From positions 1,798,001 to 1,862,000 of the forward strand of contig NC_054752.1 of assembly GCF_018143015.1 (NCBI RefSeq): DNA of 64,000 bases. Direction: 5' to 3'. A program made the translations under genes and the position numbers. Positions 35,706-50,700 of the stretch are shown here, one piece after another. This stretch comes from Lytechinus variegatus (lineage: Eukaryota > Echinodermata > Echinoidea > Temnopleuroida > Toxopneustidae). Every line of letters begins with the position of its first letter. The first letter of the stretch is position 1. The notes under the pieces are model-generated. The model saw only the letters and a program-made list of their open reading frames with translations, ran no database searches and had not been told where the DNA came from.

Positions 35706-37760
35706 ATCCTACCTTCTGGGAGAGATTTCCGCCCTTGGCTCTCTTAATTTTGTTGGTTATTATCACGAAAGTATATCAAGTTCACTCAACATGTTCAACC
35801 TGTATATAGGCCTGGGTTACTATAAAAAGAAAAAGTTGTTGAAGTGTAATATCAGTGTTATCGCTCTTGTAATTTTAGGACGGGTTTTAGGAATGCTCAA
35901 CTCATTATTAATGAAATTAGACACATTTTGTTCCCTTCTTTAATTAATTTTAAAAGCCATGAAACCATTTTGAAACATTCAATGCAAAGCCTATAATATC
36001 CATCACAAATGCAATGAAAAGTTGCTAACCCAATTTTGTTTTTATTTGCAATTCAATTGTTTTATATTATTTTCAACAGAACAAAATAAAATGGTCGTAT
36101 GTACTTACAATGACAAATAAAATTTAAACAAAACAATCTAAATTGATATAGGCACAATGTAATATATTTTTCCATAAGCAAAACAAATTAAAGTAATAAA
36201 TAAAAGCAAATTATCATGAACATTAAAGATCTGTGAAAATGGAGGGAGTTACGAAAAAGCAAATGCTTGTAGAGTACGAACCACTTTAAATAATTATTGT
36301 AGAATAAACTATTTGTTTGAATCCCTCAGACAATTCTGTCATTAGACTCCAATTCTCCGGCTTTCGGTGGGAGATCTCCCGCCGAAAGCCCATTTTCGCA
36401 AAATCCCGTTCTCCCTCTCGAGATTTAATATCTCCCACTCAGGCTCTGCGTTCCCCCCTCAAGATTTCTTTTCTCCCGCTTTAAATTATCTCTCTCCTGC
36501 CCGCAATATGAAGTTAAGTAGAGCGTCTCGTAAATTCATAAAGGTATCGCAAGTGGTTTTGTATATAGATCATATATGTACATGTATAATAATAAGTTTT
36601 ATTAAGCCAAAATGTATGATTTGATTCTCTGAATTATTATTTACGTATAGTGCTATCATATTGAAAATTGGCATGAGATAGCACGAGAAAGCAACTAGAA
36701 CCCCGGCCGCTAGGGACTTCGCGCTTCGCGCACTTCAAATCTGAATCTACAGTTTGCTAGGTAATCCAGTCAGGCTCCAGATGAGAACGTGCTTGGGGTT
36801 GGAGTCTACTAGAGAATAACATGAAAGTGAACATAAAAATTAATGAGCAGTTGAGGCATTAATTAATAAGACTTCTCCTCTAAATAGTTACCTGTTTTAT
36901 TGTATGAACTACCGATATATGAAGAGTTTTATTATCATGATGGTTTTTAATGATTGATTTAAAAACATGAGCATAGCAGAGGGCTGAAGGGGGGCGGGGA
37001 GGGGCTGAAGCCCCCCACTTTCAAAAACGTTCCGCGGCCCCTGCATAGAACGATGATCGCGATCGCACCCTCCACTTTCATTATCTGGCATTATCTGGGT
37101 CTGGCTTTAAGTTGTGTGTATGTTTTTTTATATATAACTTCCTCATTAATCAGTTTGATTGAAGAGTATGGAGAATCTTAACTTGAGTTTTATATACAGA
37201 TTATAAGTTTATTTCCGTAATTTAGATTTTTGCTGTTGTACCCGGATTCTGTTCTGTATTTATCCCTTTGTGAGTATAAGTTGTTAAAGAAATGTGAGCA
37301 GATTAATTTTAAGTTTACATTTGAAGTTCATATATATTCCTTTTCTCACCATGTTAAAATGTTTATGTGTAAACTTGAAACAATTAAGTTTTAATGATGT
37401 CATGTTATATATATTTATTTTTTATATGTGATATGAGGAAGAAATAAATATGATTTGAAAAAAAATTATCATGACTATGTTCGACGATGGTACATCAGAG
37501 CAAGCCTGAGCAAGGAGATTTATTTTCCCTTTAATGACGCAACAATAAAATATGTTAGACATTATGTTTCATTGCTTATTTCTTGCAGATTAGACAAAAG
37601 ATTCCTACTAATTACAGACAAACAGCCTTTACAAAGTGAAACATGCTTTTGTAATGATAATTACTTTACGCTGCTTCTAGTTGTATAATATGTGCATACA
37701 CATTGCTCACTTTTACAGGGGACAGCAAAAATAAATGTTGCAATATTTGAAGAGTTTGTT

Positions 37761-37951
37761 GCAAAAGGGGTTAGGTCCACTCCAAGAAATCATTTTTTTT
37801 AAATATTCTTTTGATATTGTATTATTCTTATGCGAAATTTTCACGACATCCCATAATGAGAACATAAAATTGGGTATAAAAGAAATCTACCTGTCTTCGC
37901 ATTTTTCAAAATATTCTTTTCCCAAAAAATTATGGACCTAAACCCTTTTGC
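37761..37951. repeat. Short MITE upstream of calpain-7
   Basis: GCAAAAGGGGTTAGGTCCA at the left and TGGACCTAAACCCTTTTGC at the right are near-perfect inverted repeats of 19 bp. Two weaker partial copies of the end follow (GGACCTAATCCCTCTTG at 37965 and GGAACCAACCCCTGC near 38107). It lies about 500 bp upstream of the calpain-7 ATG. Confidence 0.75.
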
Positions 37952-38442
37952 AAATAAACTGAAATGGACCTAATCCCTCTTGAAAAAAGGGTGATTTTCT
38001 TTACCATTTTAGTTCACTTTTTAATGGGAATTTTCCTTCAGTATCACCTTATAGAGCTAATAAAATCTATACATTAAGAAAAAAAAAAAATTTATTTAAA
38101 AAAAATGGAACCAACCCCTGCAAGTGAGCTCTTCATTTCTTGAAATTTGATTTGAAATTAATAAAATGGCCGCATTTGGCCGCTGTTCTGACACATAGCA
38201 TCACAAATTTATACATTATAACATTAATTCTTTAGTCCTCCATGATCACTGCTGCTACATTTGGGCGCGCGGCTAGAATATGGGGAATTCCCGACAACCG
38301 CCATCTACAGTTGTCGAGACGTAAGTTGGCGATTCCCATGGGCATGGCAGAAAACCTTGTCAACTTCCGTACATAAATAGTTTGTTATGCCATATTCCTT
38401 GTACATTTATTTGAGTTAAAAGTTGAAATTCGATAGCTCTGA

Positions 38443-38721
38443 ATGTTTTGGTCTAGTTACAACCGTCTATATCCGGACAATTCGGGAGCGAGCGGCAGTT
38501 TTAGCAGCCAAATGACTGACGACTTCGGAGGATACGTGGTGGTGGACTACTCCGACTCGGCATCGAGCTCCGCCGGTGGAGGCGGCGGCGGGCATGGCGG
38601 GGGGAGCGGGGGTGGCCGAGGAAGGGATGAAGAGCTTCTCCGAGATGCATATGACTTTGCATTGAAAGCTACGGAACAGGATAGCTTGGGCGAATACAGA
38701 ACTGCTATATTTTATTATGTG
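38443..38721 (+). CDS. CAPN7: CAPN7 exon 1: N-tail and start of MIT1
   Basis: The ATG at 38443 directly follows an in-frame TGA. A second in-frame ATG at 38512 (MTDDFGG) is an alternative start, and neither has a strong Kozak context. Residues 1-63 are low-complexity with poly-Gly and no counterpart in the vertebrate protein, which begins at the MIT helix. The MIT domain then starts ([19 protein letters not shown]) and runs to FYYV before GTAAGT, phase 0. Confidence 0.85.
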
Positions 38722-41700
38722 GTAAGTATGGCAGTGCCTAGACAGCTGCCAGCCGGCAGCTGTCTGTTTCGAGAAGTTTTTTTTATTGACATTTAAAATT
38801 TTTTATTTTATTTTTTATTTCTCCTTTCGCCCCCGAGATTTTTACTTTCCTTCCAAATGATCTAGCCCTAAATAATGTAGATGGGATACAACTTCATTTC
38901 CGACATTTCTACGATATTGATTTCATTTTTAAACAAGAATTCATCAAAAAATCAAGAAATATATTATGAAAAGTCGGAAAACTTGCCACCGTGTTTACGT
39001 TGCCATCTTGATTTCATTGTCTTTTGCTTTAAGCACGCATATCGCGTGATAAGGGGTTACAATATGGGCCTAGGCCCTAGTATATCAAGATTGTCATACA
39101 AAATAGTGGTTTGACATGTAACATTGTCAAAAATGTTTTCCAAATTTGATTCAATTGCCATTAACAATACATGGAGTAACTTAACAATCCAATGTCATGA
39201 TTGGTTATGAAAGCATGGATACACACTGTAGTAGCATAACACTTTGTCATGACATTGGATTCTTAAGCTAACCCCAATAGGAGCAATAATTAACAGAGTA
39301 GACTGATTTGTGTCATTTGAAAGCTGGGGCCCATTTGTCAACACCGTCAATGTAAAAAATCTGACTTTTTTTATTAATAGGTTATAGTGAGCTATGAGTA
39401 CGTTAACCGTTTCATGAAGCCCTCTCTGTCAAGATTGGGAAAAGTGCTCTTGCTCTTAAAGCAAGAGGTACAATGTACAGAGCATCCTGCTTCGCTAAGA
39501 GAGGAGCATGTTTTTTTTTTTTTAGCTGCACTTACATGTAGTAACTTTGTAGAATCAATTAAAATGGCACTGTACATACTCCACACCAGACCTGCCAAAT
39601 ATTATAGTACAACAATACACCAGTCATTGGACTGTGCTTTATCAGAAGAAGAAGTCCCAACAACCAGACTGAATATTTATGACGCCTCCGAACATGTCAT
39701 AACTTCTTTCCTAATGACGTAGTGGCATCATGTCTAGGTAGACTACATTACAGTATGACATGCAAAAGTGCCTCATAATTTGAAAATTATAATCTTACGT
39801 AATCAATCATAGAAGTTCAAATTGCATTGCAAAACAAGTGGGATAGTCAATTAGTTATTCAATAATAATTGTAATGCACAGAAACTGTTAAAATTATTGG
39901 TAAAACACCACAAAACCATTCATTTTGAAGTAGTAAAATAATTGAAATGAAGATTCTGCCATGTCAGGCTATCCATAACTGGACTCGTATTCCTTGTTTT
40001 CAGACCCTTATCAACATTTTGATAAATTCTTTCTCTAATCTATGCATAAAATTTTTTAAATCCTATATTTCTGTATCTGAAGATTTAAACAATGTATGAT
40101 GTTTGGAATCATAAATACTGTAAATTATCAGGATTTTACAAAGGAAACCTACATGTATTATGGTTTACCTCTGTAAACTGTTAAAATTCAATATCTTGCC
40201 CGTCCCCGGGGTTACCCATCTCAACGTCCACATGTGATTTTTAGTCTTGAAATTAATTATTCATTTCATTTTCTCAGGAATTGAATGCTCCAGTCTTCAT
40301 GGTTTAAGTATGTATGATGCATAATTTGCCTCTGTCATTATTTTGATAAGATTTATTCCCAAATTCATCACAATAATTAAAAGTTTTATCATAATTTTGC
40401 TTTTTGAAAACTACATGTATGCCCTTTTGACTAAAGCTATGTCTCGTCTGCTCTTTTGGCCAATAGTATCAATATTAAGGGATTCTAGTTAAGTTCAGTG
40501 AGATTGGTTGGTGGATAAAGATATGACTGACTTGTCTGGGAGGCGTTTCATCAATATTTTCGTCCGACAAGTTGTCAGATCTGACAACTTTCCTGGATTC
40601 TGATTGGTTGAGAAGCACTGTTACTACATGTATAGTAGAGCATGATCGGTTAAGGGTTCGCATTGAGGTGAAAAAATTTTTTTAAAGTACTTTTATCAAA
40701 TTTGCTTTTGAAATAATCTTTGATATCTCAGGTTTCAAAAAACTAAGTTTCATGAAGATTGATGATTCCGAAAGTACTGGAATAGTCCATTTTATTCATG
40801 GGGGTGCTGCTACCTCTCATCACGGACGGACATTTCTACTCAAATTAAAATTCACTCTAGTTTTATTGTTTTTAAAGTTACTCTAATTTGGTTTGGATGT
40901 TCTTGGACTCTGAACATTACTCTATTATCATACATAATATAGTAGAAAAAAAATATTGGGAAGTAATTTTTTTGGTAGGTGTTAACATTTCCATTTTGAA
41001 ATTTCCGTCCGTGATGGAAAAAAAGATGAAAAGTTATTTTATTCTTTATCAGAATAGAAATAAAAAATAAAAAGGTTTAGAGGTATCTCTCTAAACGCTG
41101 TACATCATTTTATTTGAACATGGCAGAAATCCATACATTTTATCCATATCATAAACTAAATCAAAAATGATCACGGACGGACATTAATTTCATCACGGAC
41201 GGACAAAGTTAATTCACTCAAATGAATTTCACTCTAGTTTTGTTTTCAAAGTTACTCCAATTTTTTTTATGGTCTTGCACTCTGAACATTAATCTATCAT
41301 CAAACATAAATTAGTAGGAAAAAATATGGGAAGTAAACTTTCCTTGTAGGTTAACATTTCCGTCCGTCCGTGATCATTTTTATTAAGATAATGTCTATGG
41401 ATCCAGCTTTTTATTCTTTGTCAGAATAGAAACAGAAATAAAAGTGTGTAGAAGTATTTCACTGGGCACTGTACATCATTTTATTTGAACATTGCTATAA
41501 AAATCCATACATTTTATGCATATAATAAATCAATCAAAAATGATCACGGACGGACGAGTGAAATACTTGTGGAAAGATTTTTGTATGCAAATGAGAAACT
41601 TTGCTGAGCAGATTATGAATTTAATTTTAGCTTCTAATTGCAGTGAAAAATGGCTCTGAGAATTATTCAGAACTCAAATGGAATAAATCTACAACTCTTC

Positions 41701-44700
41701 ACAATTGTTTGTGATATCTTTGTTTGGCTGTTATTGGGGCTATATTGTTGTCAGGAAAAATTGTTAAACTTTGGAATGCAGATAGAGTTGAAAAGCTACA
41801 TGTACATGTATGCAAACAAAAGCGGGAAACAAAGTATGGCAAGAACAAGTGAGGTTCAAAGCTGTAGATTTCATCAATTCAAGCTTGCAGAAATTGATGG
41901 AGAAGAAGTAGAATGCAATGCATAATCTGATAAGCAGAAAAATCAATTTTTACATGTACAAATCTATGGATTCACAATGCTTCTAACAGAACATGACATC
42001 ACAGTGAGATCTGTGAAAATTACATGAATACCTTTTTTTGAAGTCCATTTTGGAGCTAATTTCAAGCAAATCGCTTATCTGGTAAACTGTGAAAATGCAT
42101 AAAGCTTGCACTGCAGTGTTCAGAAGTTTTAATAAGCTTTGGATTGGAATATTAATTTCAATTTTGGATTCGGTCAGGGCCTAAATACATGAGGGCTGTT
42201 GATGTTATGGGGTGTCTCCGCTTTGATGTGCAAAAGATGGATTTAAAGAGAGCCCCTGACAAGTATTCATCCAACAAACAAGCATAAGGATCAGCAACCT
42301 GTTGATCTTTTAGATTTAGTTTTTGGACCTTAAAAAAACATCTTTACTCTTGGAAAATTAATGCCTAAAAATCATCATGATCATAAAAATACTTGTATCA
42401 ACATGATCATTAATGAACTAGCTGTTGATTTTGAACCTACTAGTATTACACACCATTTAAAAAGACAATATTCTTTACATTTGATTTTGACAAGAACTGT
42501 GTTTTATAGAGCAATTGTATGTCTAGATTATACTGTGCATCTAGCATAGAAATCAAGTTGCTACATCTTAAGTCAAGTTGCAGCAACTTGACTGAAGTTG
42601 TACATGTAGCAACTTGATTGTGCAACTAATACTGTTTAATATTATTGAAATATGTACAAATCATCAATACAATAGCATTTGTTTACCCAAAAAAGTATTA
42701 AGAACTTCTTACAGAGTACTTCCATTGTATTTTAATTGTGTCCGTCCTGATGGAAAATATTTGCAATTCTCTCAGAAGTTTGATATTGGTTAAGAATTCA
42801 ATATGCTGAACATAGAAGCTAACATACCCGAGTATTAGTTTCATAAACAATTATTGGTCCATGTAAAGCTGTTTAGATAGAAACAATAAAAATGTACAAA
42901 AATTCTAAAAACCACATTTCTATCATGTCCGTCCGTGATATGGCACATTTAGTGGATACCTATGTTTGTAGGTAACCATGGCAACAAACTTTTTTCATCA
43001 TTCAGCATACTTTGTCCTACCCTTCACTATAAAACACAAAGGAACCTTGTTCATCTTATTCCTAATTTGTTACAAGCCTTCAAAACTTTCAAAATCTATC
43101 AAATGTCCGTCCATGATGAACTGATCATGCTCAGTACCGGTAACTGTCGGATGAAACAGGACTTGTCGGATAAAACGTCTGACAAGTCCTTTCATGAAAC
43201 GCTCCCCTTGTGTTGAGAAACGGGCCCCTGGGTAAGCACTGGGGGTAGGCCTACATGTATGACATGAACCATGCATTAGATCTATCAAATTCCTGTAGAT
43301 CACTGTGAATCTAGAAATCTCGCCTCAATATGAGTAGGAATAGATCTAGTCAATCTAGATCATACATTCATGTAAAACCCCCAAAGGTGAATTTATTTTT
43401 CTTGCTCTGAAAATATAGAGTTTACAAATTTGACTGATTTTGTATTGTTGATTAGTGTATGAAAAGAAAAAAAAAATAAGAATGCATGTTCACTTGCTCA
43501 GTGTAAATGCTTCTTTTTTTTGTTCAACCAGGAGGCTATACAAGCAATGTATAATGCTCACCTTGCTAACCCAACTAAGAATCTATCAGAAAAATATGCA
43601 GAGTATGCTGACAGAGTGAAGGCACTGAAAGATATAGGTAAGACATGCATGGTATTCTCCCGACCAAACTCGGAATTCTGATTTTTTTAAAATAATTTAG
43701 TTTTCTCCAGATTTTTTTTCACTATTTTTTTACCCGAAATCCTTTGTGCGAGAACATTCTCATGCTGTTTTTTTTCTTTATTTTTACTGTTTTCCTTAGT
43801 CAAATGGTAATGCTATCATGCAGACTTGCCTTGAAAAATCACCTTCGATTTTTTTGTTAATTATGCAAGAGCTTGTAACCCTGACCGGGGCGTCTCGGAC
43901 CTCGGCGGGGACTTAGGCACCCTTGGCTGCTTCTCAGATTTTTTTTTCAAGAGGGAATATCATGCGTGGTAAGAGTACATGAAAGTATGTATTAATTCCA
44001 AAAAGTTTTGCAATATTTGAAAGTATAAACAATTTGCTTCTTTTTTATGGGGGGTGGGGGGGGGGAAGTAATATTCATCCATGCATATTACACATAGCAC
44101 ATTGATAATGTCGGTGCATATGCGCATGTACATGTATGTCCTCCCCAACAGTGAGTTGGTTTGAGTAAATCGAGAATGAATAAAACAAACATAAAAATTT
44201 TATCATAATAGAATGCAAATAGATGTACAAGTGACATTTTCAAAGTTTCATTTAATAAAAAAATATTACAAAATGTAATATTGCCTATGAATAAGCAAAT
44301 GATGTCATATACTCAATATTTCTAATCGTTGCACAAACAGGCAGTTCCAGAAACAGATGGTATCATCGTCTCACCATTTTTCCTAAATTTATGATGTAAA
44401 GCATGGTTTGATTCAGGGTAGACATTAATTATTTTTTCAGGGGCTATTTTTCTGTCACCTTTAAAATTACTACCAAAACATCCATGTTTGTTCAGGTACT
44501 ATCTTTATTATTGATTCATATACCCTGTTTTATTACTTTTTTGTTATCCCAGCTTTTAATTCAGAGATAAAAAAAATAAGAAAAATGATTGAATGAATTT
44601 TCAAGACAGTACAGCAAACTGCTTTATTGTCTTGTTTAAGTTGTGTATTGATTGATACGTATGTTTAACATAAAGTGATGAATCATTGTCCATTTTAGTC

Positions 44701-47700
44701 AACAAGACGGCAGGTGGCAGTCATGTCGGTGCCGCCAGTGTTCAACCTACATGTAGAGTCAGCGAGGAAGCAGAGAGAGCTAGCTTTTTGATTTATCAGG
44801 CTTTTCAGTTAGAAGAAGAAGGAGGAGATGAGGAGGCAGCAGAACTCTATCTAAACGCTGCAGAGCTCTGCATCAAAGCTGTAAGTCGACCCCCCCCCCC
44901 TTTCCCTAGTCTGCTGGCGAAACCTTTCACTTTCACTATAGTGGTCTGAATATGCAGCCTAGGTCCTTGCCAATGACTTGTCTAATTGCTTACTCAGTAT
45001 TAAATCTAAGCAAGTTGTGTTTGTGCTAGTCTTGTGTAAAGACCAACTTGTTAATCAAAGTTTCAGTTAGGGGCTGTACCTGCATACTATTCCCCAGTAA
45101 GAAATACAGCTGGCAATCACAAAAACAATGTCTCTTCATTCAATTGAGTATATTTCTTTATGACTAGAAAATCATCTGCTTTAAGTCCCGATAGGTATGT
45201 TGACAAATTCTCTTTGTAACAATGCTGCAGGAAAAGATGTGCTGTATGAAACACAGAATAGATTGAATTGAAAGTAATACCAAAATGTAAGATTTCAATC
45301 TATTTTTTTTGTGTTTCATTTTGTCCCAGCTTCATTTTCTGTTCACCATTAAAAATTGCTATATGAATCCGTGCTACTGACCTACATATGGCACTTTTGT
45401 TTTCATAATAGACGTCTTTACAGTTAAATCTTCCATTTTTACATTTTGTGCACAAGAACTAACATATTGATGTGTAAATTTGCTTCTACTTTTTATTTTT
45501 TAACATTTCCTTTAACTGTTAATGTTCTTATCTTTATACTATTTTAGAGTAAAACAAGTAGTCCAGAACAGAAGACCAAGCTAAATAGACTAGCCAAGCA
45601 GGCCCTTGACAGGTAAATTAGATTTAAGAAAAGAGAGAATGTTGTTGGCAATATGTGACCAGGCATGACGAAACCCACAAAAAGTCACCATAAATGATTT
45701 TTTTTTTTTAGTTGAAAGAGAAATACAGTAATTTTAAGATGCTATGTATTGGATGTTCCTAAGCTTCATTCAAAAGAGGACACCACTGACTACCACAGAG
45801 TGTTACTTCTGAGAACCTAAAAGCTACAGCACTGACGTGGACAGGATACGGCCTTGTCTTAACTGCCGTGGTGCATTCAATTTTACCTCGAACTGGCCTA
45901 TTTAATAAAATGTTCTTTTCTTGATAGTTGTCGATATCGGTAAGATTATTTTTACCAATATATTGACAGAGAATTTTTTTTTTACTGATATTAACACTGA
46001 TTGGATGTTCCTAACCCTTATTCAAAAGGGAAAACTATTGACTACCACAGAATGTTACTTTTGAGAAAAGAAGGATTATAGTTGACACATCTATTAAAGC
46101 ACACTTACCCTCACAAGATTGTGCAAGATTATAAAAATAGTGGATTAGAACTCATTCAAATTATCTAAGAAGGGGTCATTACTAAATTGGATCCAACTTT
46201 GTTTCCCTTATTAAGCGCATCCATTTTTTAAACATCGGAGATATGTATGTAAATAAGGAAAATACTTTGGTTTTCAGGAAGAAGAACAAATGGCAAAATA
46301 ATCCAATATATTAGAATATCAATCTAAGGCTGATTAAAACTGTCAAAACAACCATTTTGGTTTTGTTTGGAACATCCCTTTTTCTGAAGTCAATAGAAAA
46401 CAAATACTCTTAAAAAAAATACTAGAAACTTTAATTTGACCCTTCTGACCAAACACACTTTTGATGTCCTTCTCCCGAGAATCTCACAGTACATGTTTTT
46501 GTTGGATTTTGGTGTGCCTGGTCGCATACATTTATGTTGGTATTTAAATTTCACAATTGGGTTTAATAGCAATGTACAAAACTCTATGGCCCATATTCTG
46601 AAGTCCGGTTTAACTTAGACCATGGTCTAACTCTGTACTAAAATTATGGGAAGCCAAAAGTGTCAAAATTTTTATTAATTTGTATGTTTCTTTTGTTTAC
46701 TGTGCTTTTTCCTGATTCATCATTGGTGAAGACAATCATCTATTTATACTTCCTACACAATTATGAATGATTTGAGAGACAAATGAATTAAAATATTATA
46801 TTTCAGTGTTAGTGATTTATGTAGCAATTGGCTATCCATACTTAAAGCACAACTTTAAACCTGAGTTTAAGTTAAACCCGACTATAAAATACGGGCCTAT
46901 GTTGTCCCATATTCTGAAGTCTTGTTTTTACTTAAATTCATGTCTACAGCTGTGGTTTAACTGGCTGACCAATTGTGACGCTACTTTCTAACAGTTCAGG
47001 GTCGATTTGTGCTCATATTTGTTAATCAATTCATTTATAAGTGTCTGGAAATAATCACAAAAATAGTTTTATTCACTATTTAATGAATGGGTTAACAACA
47101 CAGGTAATGCAAGGAACATACAATGTAAACAAAACGTTGACAGATTGGACTTCACATGATTTTAGCACGCAGTCCATGACCTAATTTAAACTGGACTTCA
47201 GAATAAAGAGGGGCCTTTGTTCTTGTTTATGTTCTTCATATCATCCTCCTCACCCTTCTTCGCCACTTCTCTTTTCTATCTATCTCACTAAATGTTCTTA
47301 TTCTATTTTCCAGTACCACCCCTTCTCTCATTGTCTGCTACCCCCAGGCCTTGGCTTATCTCTCTTTCCCTCTCACCTCCCATGTCATGGAATATACATG
47401 TATCTTGCAAGAAGATCTTATGTTATGATACAATACTGTAATTATGTTTTTGATCATTTGCTTTGTAATTATATTGTTATTCATGAATTGTTAATTTTCC
47501 CATTCAGTGTACTGTGCCTCTTTCATATACCAATAAATAAATTAAAAAAATTGATTAATTTTTTTTTTTTTTCAAGTTCATATTATGTTTCTTTACAAAC
47601 TGTTTACATGTAGATAATAAGCAGTTTGAGAACTGTGCTATCTCATAAATTTCAAACTTCAAGAACTTAGAATTAGATTAGAAGACATTGATGCTTGCCT

Positions 47701-50700
47701 TTCATGTACCTGGTAATATAGGAGTGCCTTGAGCACCTACATGTATTAAGGTGGATGCGTGCACGATACAAATCCTATATATTTATTTTATGTACTCAGG
47801 TATATTGCTCATTCAGGGAAGTAGTAGAATAATTTGAATATATGTTCTCTAATTTCAAATCTTAGAGCAGAGGCGTTGAAGAAGAAATCCGTCACCAGCA
47901 GTCTACCATCCCCTCCAAGGGACAAGCTTTCCACCAAGAACCAGAATCTACCAAACGATAATCCCGTTCTAAACCTCCCAGAAATACCCAATGACCTTCC
48001 CAGTCTAGACAATGAGACACCCTCCTCTGCTACTGGTAAAAACACCCCTAAGGAGAATGGAAGAGGCAGGAGTACTAGTGGATCTGCGGGCAGTTCCACT
48101 ACATCCGGTAGGGGTGGTGGTGGTGGTGGCAGTGGAGGTAGCAGTGGAGGAGGAGGTGGTGGTGGTAAATACACTCCAGAGGAAATCGCTGTTCTCAGGT
48201 AGGGACAAATCTAAATGAACAACAACAAGACATATCAGGTTAAGCATTATTTCCAGCCTTCGTGAAAAAAAGTTTGAATAGAAAAAGAAAAGAACAGCTC
48301 AAACGTCCTTATACATTGTACATTAATATGAAGATAATGATATAATAATAATAGAATAATAAGTACATGTACTACCTGAGTAAGTCTGGTTCTCATATCA
48401 CAGCATTTGGTTTATATAAACTGTATCAGATACTACATCAACACTCTATCTCATTTTTTTTACTTAAATTAAATTTCCTAACATTTGATCTTGATTTTTA
48501 AAGCCTCCATTGTTCATTGCTATTTCTTGAGTTTACTATAGCTATGAATTTAAATGTATATATACTTCCACCATTGGTAAAGCGTTTAATGGAAAAAATG
48601 GATTAACAACCAATGATATTAGCCTTTTTGAACTACTGAAATATAAAACTGAAAGTTTCAGTTTAATAGAGATTGCTCGTCTTTTAGATACTGTATGTTG
48701 TATAATATTGTATCCCTAGTTGTATTTGTTTCTCTTGGCCCAAAGTACTTGTCCTGATAGAAGAATGCAACTGTCTCTATTTCACAGAAAAACCTCTGAA
48801 ATCAATGGACGGTCGTATCTGCCATTTATATCTCAAGCAGACCTCAAGGAGAGATTTGCCTACCCTGTGCCTTTCACGTAAGTCATTCTCTATTATTTTC
48901 ACTTTTATAGCTTTCCAAGGGTTATTGAAGTCTACTGATGCCTGTGAAAGGAATATTTTTCAATTTCTTTCCCTATTGTACCACATAACACTCCAAGGAA
49001 TGAGATCTACCCCTATTCAGCAATCCAGAGTTTTAAATTTTATTGTTTCCTCGCGGATTGTAGATGGCGGGCTGGGTGTTTCATAAAGCTGTTCCTAAGT
49101 TAAGAGCGACTTTAAGAACGACTGGTGATCGTTTCTTATGGTAAATGGTATATTCGTTAGCGATGGTTTAGCGATGGTTTTCAAAAAGGATCACCAGTCG
49201 TTCTTAAAGTCGCTCTTACATGCAGCTTTATGAAACGGCCCCCAGGTTCATCTACTTCATTTCTCTTATACCTCCCTCTCTCCACATAGCACAATTCAGT
49301 GCATCCCCTTCGTCAACACAGACCTTGTAACTCTCCTCCTCCACTTGCTCCTTCCTAATCTTTCTGTCTTTCACCTTCACCTTAGAGAAATATTTTCACT
49401 TGACATTCACTCATTTCTTCCTAAAGAGGGATTGAAGCTGCTGAATCATATGTCTCAAAGACTTTTCACAAGTGTCTCGGTGCAAGGCAAAGGTTGACAA
49501 AATGTTGCCTTGATGCTCTCTGTCTATCCCTATTAACAAGTGGAATGCGTTTCCCATGAAACTTCCAGATTCTGTTTATATATATATATATATATATATA
49601 TGAGTGTTTTTTTGTGTGTGTGTTAGTAATTAAATGATTGTCTGAAGGGTGTTGCAAGAAGATGTTTGCAATCAATCACAATTTTTTAATGCAAATTTAC
49701 AAGTGATTTATCATTTTGACTAAGTCTAATCAATTTACACTTGTTGATGCAAGAAGCAGACTATCAATGCATTGCAATTTTTCATTAAAATACATAACTT
49801 TCAATTGATTTTTAACCTAACCTTAACTCTCAATCAATTACAGGTTTCTTGTAGCACCCCATTATTGTTTTCCCTCAATGTTTTCTTGTGTAGTTTTTGC
49901 TTATTAACATGTACGTACATATATTTCAACATAGGGATAAAGACGGCAAGCTTGTCTTGTGCACTAAACAGAAGGATAGGTTAGGGAAGTGGGTTCGTCC
50001 ATCTGATATTTGCAGTGATCCTAAACTAATCTACGCCGTATCAAGCTTCAGTGTCAGACAGGTAAAATGCAACATTCAAGTGCAATAAACTTTTCAAGTA
50101 CAAGTTAAGTTAAAGTTCACATTTTGAGTTTAAGATTTTTCAAATGATGTTTTGTGAATTCCTAAATCCTAAGAGCTAGCCATCTAGATCACCCATGTTG
50201 AGTGTAATGATATACCATCAGTACTGCCCTTTGATTTACCAGCCAAAGGGTCAAGGTACCTTTTTAAGAAAGTTACAAATTCCTTATAATTGTGTATAAA
50301 ATGGCAAATGGAAGTTTGTCCTTATCATTTGTCAGTTTGTCCTCTGATTTTATAATCTCCTCAGTACTATTTATCTTGTCGATGAAAGAGCGCCGTTAGA
50401 AAATGTTTTTTCGCTCGTGGTTCAGAAACGCCCTCACACAATGCCCTTATGTATGCTGCTAAGGGCGTTTTTGCATTCATGCAATGTACAAAAGTGTGGT
50501 GTTAAGGGTGTTCTTGTACCGATACAACGTATTATCCTTGGTAAGAAAATATCAAAATTGATTTCTCTCATACAGGAAGTATGCAGAGATGTTGATCTCT
50601 TGTCATTGGAATATCAAGTGGGTTGATAGTATCACTTATGCATTTGGAAACTTTGATAAAAAAAATAAAAATGAATCAGTTATTATCCACAACTCATCAA

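Larger units (their letters stand above)
21670..38442. other. Intergenic region upstream of both divergent genes
   Basis: The dehydrogenase (minus strand) and calpain-7 (plus strand) are divergent, with 16.8 kb between their starts. I found no supported coding exon here. The contents are a purine/pyrimidine block (23090-23580), foldback elements (25116, 27141, 29673, 30670, 37761), a LINE relic (26440), a 600-bp dispersed repeat (29040), and GC-tract-rich elements (32236, 33616). Long reading frames at 19-20 kb and 23-24 kb have no family signature. Promoters of both genes should lie here, but no reliable core promoter could be picked out. Confidence 0.6.

Noticed and set aside
47809..48174. 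Proline/leucine-rich open frame on the minus strand
   Set aside because: It is the antisense of CAPN7 exon 5, whose Gly codons (GGN) read as Pro on the other strand.
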